Positions 18,802 to 28,688 are shown, counted from the stretch's first letter. The stretch: 64,000 nt of DNA from DASPJL01 sp035628645 (GCA_035628645.1 DASPJL010000096.1:1-64000); one strand, 5' to 3'. Notes: generated from the letters alone by a model not told the origin. Numbers and translations: made by a program.

Positions 18802-19818
18802 ATGTCTGTAAAACTGTTCACAAATCTTATTTTGTTATTCCTTTTATTATTTTCTACACTGCTTGTTGGCTGCGAGAAAGATAATGACAAATATGCTTCC
18901 ACCTCTGTTTCTCCGTCGTCTTTCGGTAATGTTTTGATAGCAGACCCTCATATATTAAAACATGAAGGTTTTTATTATATGTATGGCACTTCAGATGTTA
19001 ATCCGGATTTGGGTATACCGGTTTACAAATCGACTGACTTAATTAATTGGGAAGGACCAATAGGAAATGCAGGTCAGGGATATGCGCTTCTTGAAGGACA
19101 AAGTTATGGTGACAAAGGATTTTGGGCACCCTACGTTTTAAATCATAATAATAAATTTTACATGTTTTACACTGCCAATGAACATATCGCGGTTGCAACC
19201 AGCGATTCTCCACTAGGCCCTTTCATACAGGAAAACAAAAGCCCGCTTCACTCTGAAGTTAAAGAAATTGATCCTCATGTCTTTATTGATGAGGATGGAA
19301 AAAAGTATTTATACTTTGTCCGTTTTGACAACGGGAACAGAACATATGGCGCAGAACTGAATGAGGATTTATTAAGCATTAAGGAAAATACAATAGTCGA
19401 ATGCATAAGACAATCCCAGAATTGGGAAATAGCTTCAGGTGCGCAATGGCCGGTAACGGAGGCACCAGCCTTATTAAAACAAAAGGATACCTATTATTTA
19501 TTTTACTCTGGAAATGATTTCAGGCATCAGGGCTATAACGTGGGCTATGCTACTTCAAAATCTCCGTTAGGCCCATGGACAAAGAATCCCGACAATCCGA
19601 TTATTCCTAAGGAGAAAACTTTTCCTGGTACTGCCGGATGTGAGTTCATAACTAATACTTCCGGTGAGTTGACAATGATTTACCATTCTCATGCAAGCGA
19701 GACATCGGTATCTCCCAGAAAGGCAGTGTATTCAAAGGTATCCTTTGTCGAAAGTGAAAGTGGACCTGACCAGCTTAAGGTAGAGGAGAAGAAAGAGCTT
19801 CCTAAGCTAGCTCAATAA
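18802..19818 (+). CDS. GH43-family glycosidase lipoprotein
   Basis: Five-bladed beta-propeller glycosidase. The three catalytic acids are visible: base D48 in IADPHIL, pKa-modulating D157 in EIDPHVF, and acid E220 in VTEAPALL (numbered from ATG 18802). That start, rather than TTG 18772, directly gives a leader with lipobox LLVGC (Cys24). Family activities are beta-xylosidase, alpha-arabinofuranosidase or related; with no closer assignment possible, the substrate is left open. It belongs to the SusC/SusD cluster. Confidence 0.87.
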   Translation: MSVKLFTNLILLFLLLFSTLLVGCEKDNDKYASTSVSPSSFGNVLIADPHILKHEGFYYMYGTSDVNPDLGIPVYKSTDLINWEGPIGNAGQGYALLEGQSYGDKGFWAPYVLNHNNKFYMFYTANEHIAVATSDSPLGPFIQENKSPLHSEVKEIDPHVFIDEDGKKYLYFVRFDNGNRTYGAELNEDLLSIKENTIVECIRQSQNWEIASGAQWPVTEAPALLKQKDTYYLFYSGNDFRHQGYNVGYATSKSPLGPWTKNPDNPIIPKEKTFPGTAGCEFITNTSGELTMIYHSHASETSVSPRKAVYSKVSFVESESGPDQLKVEEKKELPKLAQ

Positions 19819-19886
19819 ATAATGAATTATAATAGAAAATGAAGAGAGGCGCTTTAAAATATAATTTGAACCTTAAATCTTTATTT

Positions 19887-21098
19887 ATGAAAACGTTAAC
19901 CCTTAAACTTAATTTAATTATTATTTTATTATCGGTTACCTGGCACCTACAGGCAAAGACCTTATATCTCAACGCACCAAGCTATAATTCCGCTCTCCAG
20001 GCTTTGGTAAATCAATGCGTGGCGGGAGATATTATTATTTTAAGGGCGGGAAGCCATTATGTGACTACACCAATTGTATTCGGCATAGGCAGGAATGGCG
20101 TCACAGTCAGGGGAGAAAATGGCGCTGTGGTAAGGAAGGCGCAAAATTCCTGGAACGCCGCCGCTTTTGAAATTTCCGGAAACAACAATACCATCGATAA
20201 TATTGATCTGGACGGAGGAAATCTTCCTGAGGCAGGTATTATAATTTATGGGCAAAGGAACACTATATCCAATTCTAAGATACATAATTGCGGAAACAGC
20301 AGCGCAGTAGGAGCGGGAATTTTACTGCACAACAGCGGCAACCCTGTATGCGCACTAAATACCGTAATTGGTTGTAAAGTTTACTATAATTATATGGTTG
20401 GAATTTCTCAAAACGGACATTCTGACGGAAGAATTCAAGATAATCAAATTTATGAAAATGGGGCGGAAGGGCTTACTGTTGATATTCATAGCCATAATAA
20501 CTACATATTTAATAATTGGATACACAGAAATAATGCCGCCAATCGTGGAGTAGGAGGAGTTGGAATTGATTTTTCAAACGGAAATCAATTGATAGGTAAT
20601 ACCATTGATTATACGGTTTTTAAAAGCGGCATTACTTTTCAAAATAATATCGGAGGATGCGATGGCACCATTGTAAGAGACAACAGGATAAATTTTAATG
20701 AAGGCTATGGCATTTTAGAAAGATTTACTCAATATCAAAATACAAATTCTTTATTTCAAAACAATGAATTAACAGGAAACAGGTTGGGTACTCATCATGT
20801 GTCCTATACTGTCGCGAGGTTAGGAAGCGATGAACAAGAGAAAGCCGGTTTTTCTGAGGAGCTTTCCATGTATCCCAATCCTTCTCAAGGTCATGTAACT
20901 TTTGATTTTGGCAAATATGAGAACGAAAATATAAGTATTGTGATTAAGGATCTTCAAGGCAAAGTACTGCACGAGAAAAATTTAACAGGAGGGAGAAGCT
21001 ATCATCTGAATAATACGGATTTTCTGAAAAAAGGCGCTTACATCGTTAAGCTCACTATAGGTTCCTCAGTAAAAAACAGGAAGTTAATAGTGGACTAA
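19887..21098 (+). CDS. Secreted right-handed parallel beta-helix protein with T9SS sorting domain
   Basis: Pectate-lyase-like fold. An upstream ATG at 19839 is in frame, but ATG 19887 directly precedes a good signal peptide (MKTLTLKLNLIIILL...LQA-K). The body (about 30-310) is a ladder of short repeats such as NNTIDNIDL, RNTISNSKI, NYIFNNWIHRNN and NQLIGNTI, typical of polysaccharide lyases or epimerases with PbH1 repeats. The last ~80 residues (SMYPNPSQGHVTFDF...GAYIVKLTIG) are a type A sorting domain for T9SS. Catalytic residues cannot be assigned by eye, so lyase activity is only probable. Confidence 0.78.
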   Translation: MKTLTLKLNLIIILLSVTWHLQAKTLYLNAPSYNSALQALVNQCVAGDIIILRAGSHYVTTPIVFGIGRNGVTVRGENGAVVRKAQNSWNAAAFEISGNNNTIDNIDLDGGNLPEAGIIIYGQRNTISNSKIHNCGNSSAVGAGILLHNSGNPVCALNTVIGCKVYYNYMVGISQNGHSDGRIQDNQIYENGAEGLTVDIHSHNNYIFNNWIHRNNAANRGVGGVGIDFSNGNQLIGNTIDYTVFKSGITFQNNIGGCDGTIVRDNRINFNEGYGILERFTQYQNTNSLFQNNELTGNRLGTHHVSYTVARLGSDEQEKAGFSEELSMYPNPSQGHVTFDFGKYENENISIVIKDLQGKVLHEKNLTGGRSYHLNNTDFLKKGAYIVKLTIGSSVKNRKLIVD

Positions 21099-21122
21099 AG
21101 GGTTTTTAAAAATTTTGTTTCG

Positions 21123-21166
21123 ATAAAGATTAGGATAATTTGTTCTAATCTTTATTTCTTTTTCTT
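21123..21166 (+). terminator. Terminator after the beta-helix gene
   Basis: A perfect 11-bp stem (ATAAAGATTAG at 21123-21133 with 21145-21155) and an 11-nt loop, followed by a T-rich tail (TTCTTTTTCTT). It splits the cluster into two likely transcripts. Confidence 0.75.
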
Positions 21167-21267
21167 ATTAGACTAAAGTTACAAAGTGAGCAAACCATCC
21201 TGTGCAACACTGGATTATTGTATTTAATGGCATTTAAAATAAAAGTTTAACATAAATAGGATTAACA

Positions 21268-22455
21268 ATGAAAAAAAACAGGTATTCATTTCTCTTGCTT
21301 ATCGCTTCTATATTGTTTCAATATTGCTCATCAAAAAAGCAGGAAACTAAAGCAGAGGATTCCTTAAAAGTAGAGTCTTCGAGGGAAATTTGGAGCGAAG
21401 AACAAGCGAATAACTGGTATAGTAAACAAGGTTGGCTGGTAGGCGCAAATTATAATCCGGCTTCAGCCATTAATCAACTGGAAATGTGGCAGGCGGAGAC
21501 CTTTGATACCGCTTCTATCAACAAGGAACTAGGATGGGCCTCTTCTATAGGGATGAATACCGCCAGAGTTTACCTTCATGATCTTGTACATCTTAATGAC
21601 TCCACAGGGCTTTATGAGCGAATAGATCTATTTTTAGATATTGCCTCAAAACATGGAATTAAGCCAATGTTTGTCTTTTTTGATTCCTGTTGGGATCCCT
21701 TTCCAAAAGCCGGAAAACAAAGAGATCCTAAGCCTCATGTCCATAACTCCGGATGGGTGCAAAGTCCCGGAGCAAACGCTCTGAAAGACTCTACCCAATA
21801 TCCGAGATTAGAAAGATACGTAAAAGGTGTAATTCGAAAATTCGCTGATGACGATAGAATATTGGCATGGGACGTTTGGAATGAGCCAGACAATGATACT
21901 GGTCCTTCCTATAGAAAAGTAGACCTTCCTAACAAGGTTGATTATGTAATCCCTTTATTGAGCAAAGCCTTTGTATGGTCGCGATCGGTTAATCCGTCTC
22001 AACCCTTAACCTCAGGCGTATGGCTTGGCGATTGGTCCACGCACGAAGGATTGAAACCAATTGAGAAGTTACAGTTGGAACAATCCGATATTATCTCTTT
22101 TCACAACTATGACAAACCAAAAGACCTGGAAGAAAGAATTAAATGGCTGCAAAGATATAAAAGGCCGATCCTTTGTACAGAATATATGGCAAGGCCCAAC
22201 GGAAGCACTTTCGAAGGTTTTTTACCTTTAGGGAAAAAATATAATGTAGCAATGATTAACTGGGGATTTGTAGATGGTAAAACGCAGACGAAATATCCCT
22301 GGGATAGCTGGGAGAAGACATATACAGCAGAACCTCCTGTCTGGTTCCATGAGGTATTCAGAAAAGATGGAAAGCCTTACAAAGAGGAAGAAACTGAGTT
22401 GATAAAAGAGTTGACGGGTGTTAAATCTGCTAAAGCGTCACTTACATCCAATTAA
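21268..22455 (+). CDS. GH5-like (cellulase superfamily) glycosidase lipoprotein
   Basis: TIM-barrel retaining glycosidase. Lipobox SILFQYC places Cys20 as the acylated residue. The acid/base is E206 in AWDVWNEPDND and the nucleophile E305 in PILCTEYMAR; NTARVYLHD and ISFHNYD are matching barrel strands. Annotated homologues are often named 1,4-beta-xylanase or cellulase, but the sequence does not fix the substrate. Size (395) suits a single-domain enzyme. It starts the second transcript of the cluster. Confidence 0.83.
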   Translation: MKKNRYSFLLLIASILFQYCSSKKQETKAEDSLKVESSREIWSEEQANNWYSKQGWLVGANYNPASAINQLEMWQAETFDTASINKELGWASSIGMNTARVYLHDLVHLNDSTGLYERIDLFLDIASKHGIKPMFVFFDSCWDPFPKAGKQRDPKPHVHNSGWVQSPGANALKDSTQYPRLERYVKGVIRKFADDDRILAWDVWNEPDNDTGPSYRKVDLPNKVDYVIPLLSKAFVWSRSVNPSQPLTSGVWLGDWSTHEGLKPIEKLQLEQSDIISFHNYDKPKDLEERIKWLQRYKRPILCTEYMARPNGSTFEGFLPLGKKYNVAMINWGFVDGKTQTKYPWDSWEKTYTAEPPVWFHEVFRKDGKPYKEEETELIKELTGVKSAKASLTSN

Positions 22456-22522
22456 TTCAATAGGGAGCTTTTAAGCCGGTAGTTTTTAATTTTCATTGAA
22501 GAATTAGAATAAAAAAATTCAC

Positions 22523-24265
22523 GTGGTAAATTTCTTTAAAGTGGCAGTTATATTTTTAATATTATCTCTATTCACCTTCTGTAGCAAGGATGAAAATGTT
22601 AAAGTAGCGGAAGAAGTAGCAAGCAAACCTCCGGTAACAGGAATCAGGATTGCCTGGGATTATACAACTTTAAAAAAAGTCTCGGCAGGAACCACGGGTT
22701 ATAATGGTTACGCACGTCTTATCCAGCTTCATGACCAGACGTTGATTTGTGTATATGAAGCTGACGGCAGCATAGTCGCTGTAAAAAGTGCTGACCTTGG
22801 TGCAAACTGGTCCGCGCCTGTTACAGTTGCAGCGAAGGAAGAAGGAGTAAATATGTCAGTTCCTGATATACTCCAACTTAATGATCATTCAATTCTTGTC
22901 GGATTTAATCCCAGGCCTTATGTTAAGGGCCAGGGTAAAAGATTCGGCATCCGAACGATAAAAAGTTATGATGGAGGAGTAACCTGGAAAGATGAAAAAT
23001 TACTTTATGAGGCAGGATTCAATTTTGAAGACGGTTGCTGGGAGCCGTCAGCCATCCAACTGCCTTCCGGGGAAATCCAGTTGTTTTTTGCAAACGAAGG
23101 ATTATATACAACATCAAATGATCAGAATATTTCACTTCTACGCTCACAGGATGGCGGCTTAACCTGGGCTGAAACTCCTGAAATAGTAAGCTATAGAGCT
23201 GGAAGCCGGGATGGTATGCCAGTGCCTGTATTCCTGCAAAATGGAAATGAGATTGTTTTCGCTATCGAAGATAATGGCGATCAGAATTTCAAACCTTATA
23301 TTATTCGAAGTGCTCTGGAAAATAACTGGAGCGAGGTAGCAGAGGGAAACAGTCAAAACAGGACCTACGCACTTTCTGATCCGTTACAACCATCTATTTA
23401 TGCAGGCGCTCCTTACCTACGACAGTTGAAAACCGGAGAAACCGTACTTAGCTACCAGGGGACCGAAGGAAGAAATAATACTATGGATAATGCAGAAATG
23501 AAGGTAGTGATTGGTGATAACGAAGCTAAAAACTTTAACAGGAAAACCTCTCCCTTTTCAATCCCCGGAAATAAGTCAGGATTATGGAATAGTTTAAGTG
23601 TTCTTGAAGACAATACGGTGGTGGCGATTACAAGTACTAACGGTTTCTCCGGCGGTAATACCGAAGTATGGATGATAAAAGGGAAAGTAATACCTGAGTT
23701 GAAAGCCTCGTCAAATACAATCAATATTGATGGCGAGAAAAATGAATCCGCCTGGAACATGCCCTTTCCTGTTTTTATTGGACATAAAAGTGAAACCCAA
23801 TCCCATCACAGTTTTTCCTATGATCAAGAGTATTTATACATTTTAAATAATGTTAAAGACAAAAATATAGTGAAGGATTCTCCAAAGCCTGAGGAAAATG
23901 ACGGCATCACGATTTATGTTGATGCGTTAAACAAAGCTTATGAAGCGCCTGACAAAGGAGTTTTCAGTGTTTTTGTTTCATCTGATAACAAAGTGGTTTT
24001 AAAGGAAGGTGAAAATAAAAAATGGGTTGAGCGAGAAGTTAATAACGCAATTAAATCAACAAGTAAAGATGTTGAAGGTGGATATATTCAGGAAATCGCG
24101 ATTCCCTGGGAACTTCTTGGCGGCATGCCTGCACTGGATACGAGAATAGGATTAAACATCAGCCTTACGGAAGATACTGGAAAAGGAACTCCGGATTTTG
24201 AAGAAAGCATAGCTTACAATGATAGAATGAAGCCTTATACCTGGCTCTCACTTACGTTGAAGTAA
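22523..24265 (+). CDS. Sialidase-fold (BNR) glycosidase lipoprotein with CBM9-like C-terminal domain
   Basis: A GTG start gives a leader with lipobox LFTFC (Cys20). Three Asp-box repeats (SADLGANW about 89-96, SYDGGVTW about 149-155, SQDGGLTW about 208-215) mark a sialidase-type beta-propeller to about residue 390. The C-terminal 180 residues (TINIDGEKNESAWN, FSYDQEYLYILNNVKD, DGITIYVDALN) form a CBM9-like sugar-binding sandwich. A true sialidase Arg triad was not identified, and the plant-polysaccharide setting suggests a neutral-glycan hydrolase or binding protein instead. It lies 67 nt after the GH5-like gene. Confidence 0.75.
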   Translation: MVNFFKVAVIFLILSLFTFCSKDENVKVAEEVASKPPVTGIRIAWDYTTLKKVSAGTTGYNGYARLIQLHDQTLICVYEADGSIVAVKSADLGANWSAPVTVAAKEEGVNMSVPDILQLNDHSILVGFNPRPYVKGQGKRFGIRTIKSYDGGVTWKDEKLLYEAGFNFEDGCWEPSAIQLPSGEIQLFFANEGLYTTSNDQNISLLRSQDGGLTWAETPEIVSYRAGSRDGMPVPVFLQNGNEIVFAIEDNGDQNFKPYIIRSALENNWSEVAEGNSQNRTYALSDPLQPSIYAGAPYLRQLKTGETVLSYQGTEGRNNTMDNAEMKVVIGDNEAKNFNRKTSPFSIPGNKSGLWNSLSVLEDNTVVAITSTNGFSGGNTEVWMIKGKVIPELKASSNTINIDGEKNESAWNMPFPVFIGHKSETQSHHSFSYDQEYLYILNNVKDKNIVKDSPKPEENDGITIYVDALNKAYEAPDKGVFSVFVSSDNKVVLKEGENKKWVEREVNNAIKSTSKDVEGGYIQEIAIPWELLGGMPALDTRIGLNISLTEDTGKGTPDFEESIAYNDRMKPYTWLSLTLK

Positions 24266-24386
24266 TAATGAATTTTACAACTACTCATGTCTTTTTCCAT
24301 CCTGTTTCGACAAATAGAAAAGTACCTGGAATGGATTTAAGGAAATAATAAAAAGGGAAAATAACATTTGCAATGACATTGTAGAT

Positions 24387-24427
24387 CTCAAAATCTCCCT
24401 CCTTCTTTCAAGGAGGGAGATTTTGAG
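24387..24427. repeat. Perfect 18-bp stem REP-like hairpin
   Basis: 24387-24404 pairs perfectly with 24410-24427 across a 5-nt loop; the arms read CTCAAAATCTCCCTCCTT and complement. It is followed by GGTGGTGAG. The 368-bp gap 24266-24633 holds no gene besides this. The arrangement (TCTCCC arm, hairpin, then a GGGTGG motif) is like the terminal repeats around the DUF559 gene at 33 kb, with different base composition. Confidence 0.7.
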
Positions 24428-24633
24428 GGTGGTGAGTCGTTAGAAGAATTTTGTTAAAAGAATATTAAATTCAGGGAAATTTCAAATAAGGTGTAAGTGA
24501 TTTTAAGCCAGGTTTTGTCTTATTCTTAAAGTAGAAAAAAGTAAAGAGAAAGTTTACATATTGTTAACAGCCCAAAAAGCCGCAAACTGCCAAGTTTTAC
24601 GGAAAAGGCGATCTTTAATTTAAAATAAAAGCG

Positions 24634-26709
24634 ATGAACAAAAGGTGTTTTGTTATTTTACTGCTAGTAAGCACATTCTCATTTGCCCAGTCAACTATTG
24701 ATATTTCGGGGTTTGATAAAAAAGGAGCTGCTACGGTAAAAGTAAATAATAATATTATTGAGATCGTCTGGCCAACCGGAGCAACAGAAAAGGGAAAGGT
24801 TTTGATTAACATGGTGGAAGGGCAGCCACTTTTTAAAAATATTTCCCTCTCCAAGGGTGAAGCTTTCGAAGAAATAGCCTCTGGAGTGGATCCTGCTTTT
24901 ATTCTTACAAGAGGAAAAAGGGATCTTTCAAAAGAGAGTGGATGGAATATTTTCTTTGACAAAACTGCTTATTTGCCTCATAAATCTTTTTTTTTAAGCC
25001 TGAATAAGAAGCAAGCCAAGGTGTTGAGCAATGGCTCCAGGACCCAACTGCTAATTTCAGAAATAAAGGCGGATGATTTTTCAGGCACTATTGAGATCAC
25101 CTTTTATGATGGAAGTCCGCTGTTAAATATTGCAGCAGTGGTTGCCACACCCCGTGACTCAACGGCAATAATTTACGATGCGGGACTGGTAAGTAAAGGT
25201 CAGTTGTGGGAAGATATTTTCTGGTCCGATGCTGACGACTTTTTGCAATCTGCAAAAGTCGATGTGAATACTGCTGCAAAAGAATTGCCTGTAAAATACC
25301 GAACCATAATTGGGGAAACACAAAATGGTAGTATGGCTGTTTTTCCTCCGCCCCACCAATATTTTTATCCACTTGACAATGCTTATAATCTAAAATATAC
25401 CTGGTTTGGTAAAAATTACCGGGATATGATTCCTGAATTTGGAATTGGAATCAGGCATGATTTGATGGGTGACCGACGCCATGTTCCCTGGTTCAATGCC
25501 CCTCCCAACACGCAGCAACGCTTAAATTTCTTTTGTCTTCTAAGCACGGAAAAGGATGGGAAGATTCTTGAAAAAGTAAAGCAATTCACACACGGTGATT
25601 CCTACAAAAATATTCCCGGGCATTATACCATGGCAAGCCATTTTCATACGGAACATATTGACGACGTGCTCACGCATAAGCCGCTGCCGGAAATTCCTGG
25701 ACATGTAAAGGCGCTCCGAAACCTGGGGGTGAACATCATGCACCTAGGTGAATTCCATCTTGCCGGTAATCCTCATGACAACGGACCGAGGAGGTTGCCG
25801 GAATTTAAGCTCATGTTTGAAGAATGTGCGAGGCTTTCGGAAGGCGATTTTCTGATGCTGCCTGGCGAAGAACCGAACAGTCATTTTGGAGGACATTGGA
25901 TGAACCTTTTTCCCAAGCCTGTTTACTGGATTATGTCACGGGAGCCCGGAGAGCCTTTTGTGGAGGAAGTTCCAGGATATGGAAAAGTTTATCGCGTAGG
26001 AAACAAAGAAGAGCTATTAAAGCTTTTGGAAGTGGAAAAAGGGTTGGCCTGGACGGCACACGCACGTACCAAAGGCTCCACTGGTTATCCTGACAGATAC
26101 AAGGATGAGGCGTTTTTTGCCTCCGATCGCTTTTTGGGAGCTGCCTGGAAAGCGATACCTGCTGATCTCTCTCAACCGAGATTAGGGAAGAGAGTGTTAG
26201 ACTTGATGGACGACATGGCCAATTGGGGACATAAAAAGTATGCGATCGGGGAAGCAGACTTATTCAAGCTGGAGCCTGGTTATGAAATTTATGGTCATAT
26301 GAACATAAACTACTTACAGCTTGATGAATTGCCAAAATTTGAAGAAGGTTGGCAGCCGGTATTGGATGCAATGGAAAGCGGGAAGTTTTTTGTGACAACG
26401 GGAGAAGTATTGTTGACGGGGTTCGCGGTGGACGGTAAAAAATCCGGTGAAACTTTAAAATTAACCAATAACGGCGGCGCCAACATTTCATTGGAAATAG
26501 ACTGGACTTTTCCCTTAAATTTTATTGAAATTGTATCCGGTGATGGCAACAAAGTTTACCGTGAAAAGGTAAGCCTGGAAGAGACCAAGGCATTTGGCAA
26601 ACAAAAATTTAACTTCAGGCATAACCTTAAAGGGAAAAATTGGGTAAGGCTGGAGGTATGGGATGTAGCAGCAAATGGCGCTTTTACTCAATTTGTGTGG
26701 ATTGAGTAA
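24634..26709 (+). CDS. Secreted CehA/McbA-like PHP-domain metallohydrolase
   Basis: A signal peptide (1-18, SFA-Q) precedes a beta-rich N-terminal region (20-325) and a PHP-type metallophosphoesterase domain (about 330-590). Metal-binding candidates are H336 and H338 in ASHFHTEH, E412/E413 in LPGEEPNSHFGGHW with H417 and H421, and H476 in AWTAHARTKG; a further His follows in EIYGHMN. CehA-type proteins are usually exported and occur near glycan or organophosphate genes; here the setting after two glycosidases suggests action on a glycan-linked phosphate or a related ester. No substrate can be named. Confidence 0.78.
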   Translation: MNKRCFVILLLVSTFSFAQSTIDISGFDKKGAATVKVNNNIIEIVWPTGATEKGKVLINMVEGQPLFKNISLSKGEAFEEIASGVDPAFILTRGKRDLSKESGWNIFFDKTAYLPHKSFFLSLNKKQAKVLSNGSRTQLLISEIKADDFSGTIEITFYDGSPLLNIAAVVATPRDSTAIIYDAGLVSKGQLWEDIFWSDADDFLQSAKVDVNTAAKELPVKYRTIIGETQNGSMAVFPPPHQYFYPLDNAYNLKYTWFGKNYRDMIPEFGIGIRHDLMGDRRHVPWFNAPPNTQQRLNFFCLLSTEKDGKILEKVKQFTHGDSYKNIPGHYTMASHFHTEHIDDVLTHKPLPEIPGHVKALRNLGVNIMHLGEFHLAGNPHDNGPRRLPEFKLMFEECARLSEGDFLMLPGEEPNSHFGGHWMNLFPKPVYWIMSREPGEPFVEEVPGYGKVYRVGNKEELLKLLEVEKGLAWTAHARTKGSTGYPDRYKDEAFFASDRFLGAAWKAIPADLSQPRLGKRVLDLMDDMANWGHKKYAIGEADLFKLEPGYEIYGHMNINYLQLDELPKFEEGWQPVLDAMESGKFFVTTGEVLLTGFAVDGKKSGETLKLTNNGGANISLEIDWTFPLNFIEIVSGDGNKVYREKVSLEETKAFGKQKFNFRHNLKGKNWVRLEVWDVAANGAFTQFVWIE

Positions 26710-27074
26710 ATCGCTTTTCAGGAGCAATCTTAATTGGCTTCCTGGTTTCTCCCCGATTTGTATATTTAGTTCGTTTTTTTAATCTGAAGTTTTTTAATCC
26801 CCGTATAGTAATCTTAAACTCCTGATTCTCATAGGATTGATTGATGCTTAAACGACGGCATTATACTTATGCCTGTTTAGTTGCATAGTTATCCGGATTT
26901 ATAGGAGAATCCAATAGCTATGGCAATGTTTAGAATTTAAACCAATATACTTTTTTCAGTCATCAAGCATCTAAACACCTAATAAATATCAGCAATTGTC
27001 AGGCATTAGTAATTTTAAATAGCCACGACTATTTGACCGGTTATTTAAAATTAACTTAACAGGGGGAATAGACG
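26710..27074. other. Intergenic region, 365 bp, no feature recognised
   Basis: AT-rich DNA with stops in all frames and only short chance inverted repeats (for example AATAG/CTATT near 27020). No clear terminator follows the PHP gene. Confidence 0.5.
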
Positions 27075-27116
27075 TTGAGTTGTTATAACAATAAACACAA
27101 CTTTAAAGCTGATGAT

Positions 27117-27443
27117 ATGTTTGAACAAAACACACAAAATATGAACCGATACGAAACTTTGTCAGGACGAATGAATGAATTGCGCAAGGAAGGATATGTT
27201 GAAGATTTCAATTTACAGCAGAACTGCATTGAATGTCGCGAAGGACGTTTTAATGTATTTGCTGACGAATTTAAAGTGGATAAATTTTACCGTTTTGAAG
27301 GCCCTTCGGACCCGAGTGACTCAGCAATACTCTATGCTATTTCGTCAGAAAAACATGGATTAAAAGGAGTACTGGTCAATGGATATGGTGTATATAGCAA
27401 TACCATTACTGACGAGATGCTTGAAAAGCTGGAAATGAAATAG
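27117..27443 (+). CDS. Conserved small cytosolic protein of unknown function
   Basis: About 100-residue protein with a pattern seen in a conserved Bacteroidota family: YETLSGRMNELRKEGY..DFNL...CIEC, then FKVDKFYRFEGPSDPSDSAILYAISS and GVLVNGYGVY. Members have been loosely labelled phosphoribosylpyrophosphate synthetase, but nothing here resembles a PRPP synthase. The frame is open from TTG 27075; ATG 27117 or 27141 are better starts. Function unknown. Confidence 0.75.
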   Translation: MFEQNTQNMNRYETLSGRMNELRKEGYVEDFNLQQNCIECREGRFNVFADEFKVDKFYRFEGPSDPSDSAILYAISSEKHGLKGVLVNGYGVYSNTITDEMLEKLEMK

Positions 27444-27517
27444 CGTATTAGTTTTTCCATTGCAGAAATGATGAATAAGAAACAGTTTGTCCTGGCTTTT
27501 GTTCTGTTTTCCCCGTA

Positions 27518-28501
27518 TTGAGTCAGCTCGACCAATTAATCCTATCCTCTTGTTCCAAAGCCCTCGAAACAGGAAATTTCCCTGCCTTTCGTTATTTTGC
27601 CGACCTGCATCCAAAAATTGTTATAACTTTGATCAATATGGAAAGGTCTTTCGTTTCCCCAGGTGGTCAATTGTTGCTCGGATTGAAAAAGGTTGATTCT
27701 GGTGCGCTTTCAGTTCCTTCCCAATTTTCGGAATACACTGTTCTGTTTATTGAAAACGGAGAAGGTATTTATAAAGCAGATTTTGGAGTTTTTCCCTTTA
27801 AAGGACCGGTTCTGCTATTTTCCACGCCATTCCAAACTATTCAGGTAGACCAGTGCAGTGCAGAAAGTGGTTACCTCATCCAGTTTCATGGCGATTTTTA
27901 CTGTATAGAATTTCATAAGGCGGAGGTAGCCTGCAATGGTTTATTATTTAATAACATTTACATCGAGCCATCCATAGCGCTTAATCCGAAAGATGTTGAG
28001 GAATTTCGGTTGCTGATTAATCAAATGTGTGATGAAATTCCTCCTGACCCTCCCAATGATGCAGTCCTGACTTCCTACCTGCAGTTATTTCTGGCTAAGG
28101 CAAGCAGACTTAAAATAAATTCGCTTTCTAAAACAGCGTTAACTGGGGGAAAGGATGCTACAATGGAGAAATTCAAAGACTTGGTGGATCAAAATTTCCT
28201 TACCTTGCACAAGCCTTCTGATTACGCCGAAATCTTAAATATTCCCCCTGGTACATTAGCAAAAAAAAGCAAAAGGTATTTTAAGAAATCTCCATCTGAA
28301 CTGATTCAGGAACGATTAATACTTGAGTCAAAAAAGAGGCTTCATTTAACAAGACTTAGCATTAAGGAAATAGCCTATTCTCTGAATTTTAAAGACGAAT
28401 ACTACTTTAGCCGTTTTTTTAAAAAAATCTCAAAAGTATCTCCTCAGTCGTTTCGAAACGCTGCAGGCATTTCAATTGTAGCTGATTTGTCCATGGATTA
28501 A
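27518..28501 (+). CDS. AraC-family transcriptional regulator
   Basis: An N-terminal cupin-like sensor part (about 50-150) and a C-terminal double helix-turn-helix (about 215-315), ending RLHLTRLSIKEIAYSLNFKDEYYFSRFFKKISKVSPQSFRN, the AraC signature. The open frame begins at TTG 27518; ATG 27638 is an alternative that would lose 40 residues. It sits alone between the small conserved protein and the propeller/SpoIIE receptor; a regulatory link with either is possible but not shown. Confidence 0.87.
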   Translation: MSQLDQLILSSCSKALETGNFPAFRYFADLHPKIVITLINMERSFVSPGGQLLLGLKKVDSGALSVPSQFSEYTVLFIENGEGIYKADFGVFPFKGPVLLFSTPFQTIQVDQCSAESGYLIQFHGDFYCIEFHKAEVACNGLLFNNIYIEPSIALNPKDVEEFRLLINQMCDEIPPDPPNDAVLTSYLQLFLAKASRLKINSLSKTALTGGKDATMEKFKDLVDQNFLTLHKPSDYAEILNIPPGTLAKKSKRYFKKSPSELIQERLILESKKRLHLTRLSIKEIAYSLNFKDEYYFSRFFKKISKVSPQSFRNAAGISIVADLSMD

Positions 28502-28652
28502 CAAAGTTTGTCCATAGTTCCCTTTTTTCCTGATCCGGATCTTTCAAGTAACAACTGAATCTGTCCACGTTTACAGGGATATAAATTCTTATAAAAAAAT
28601 TGCATTGTGCCAATTTTAAAAGATATCTAATTTTTACTGTCGACAAATACGA

Positions 28653-28660
28653 TATATTTG
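28653..28660 (+). promoter_or_regulatory. Candidate -7 element upstream of the propeller/SpoIIE gene
   Basis: TATATTTG matches the Bacteroidetes -7 consensus TAnnTTTG, 28 nt before the start codon. No TTG lies at the expected -33 distance, so this is weak. Confidence 0.3.
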
Positions 28661-28688
28661 GTTATTCCCAGGGCGCCAGAAAATTTCA

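Noticed and set aside
27624..27631. TAACTTTG as a -7 promoter element inside the AraC frame, for a leaderless start at 27638
   Set aside because: The octamer matches TAnnTTTG but no TTG lies at the required spacing (nearest is 24 nt away).
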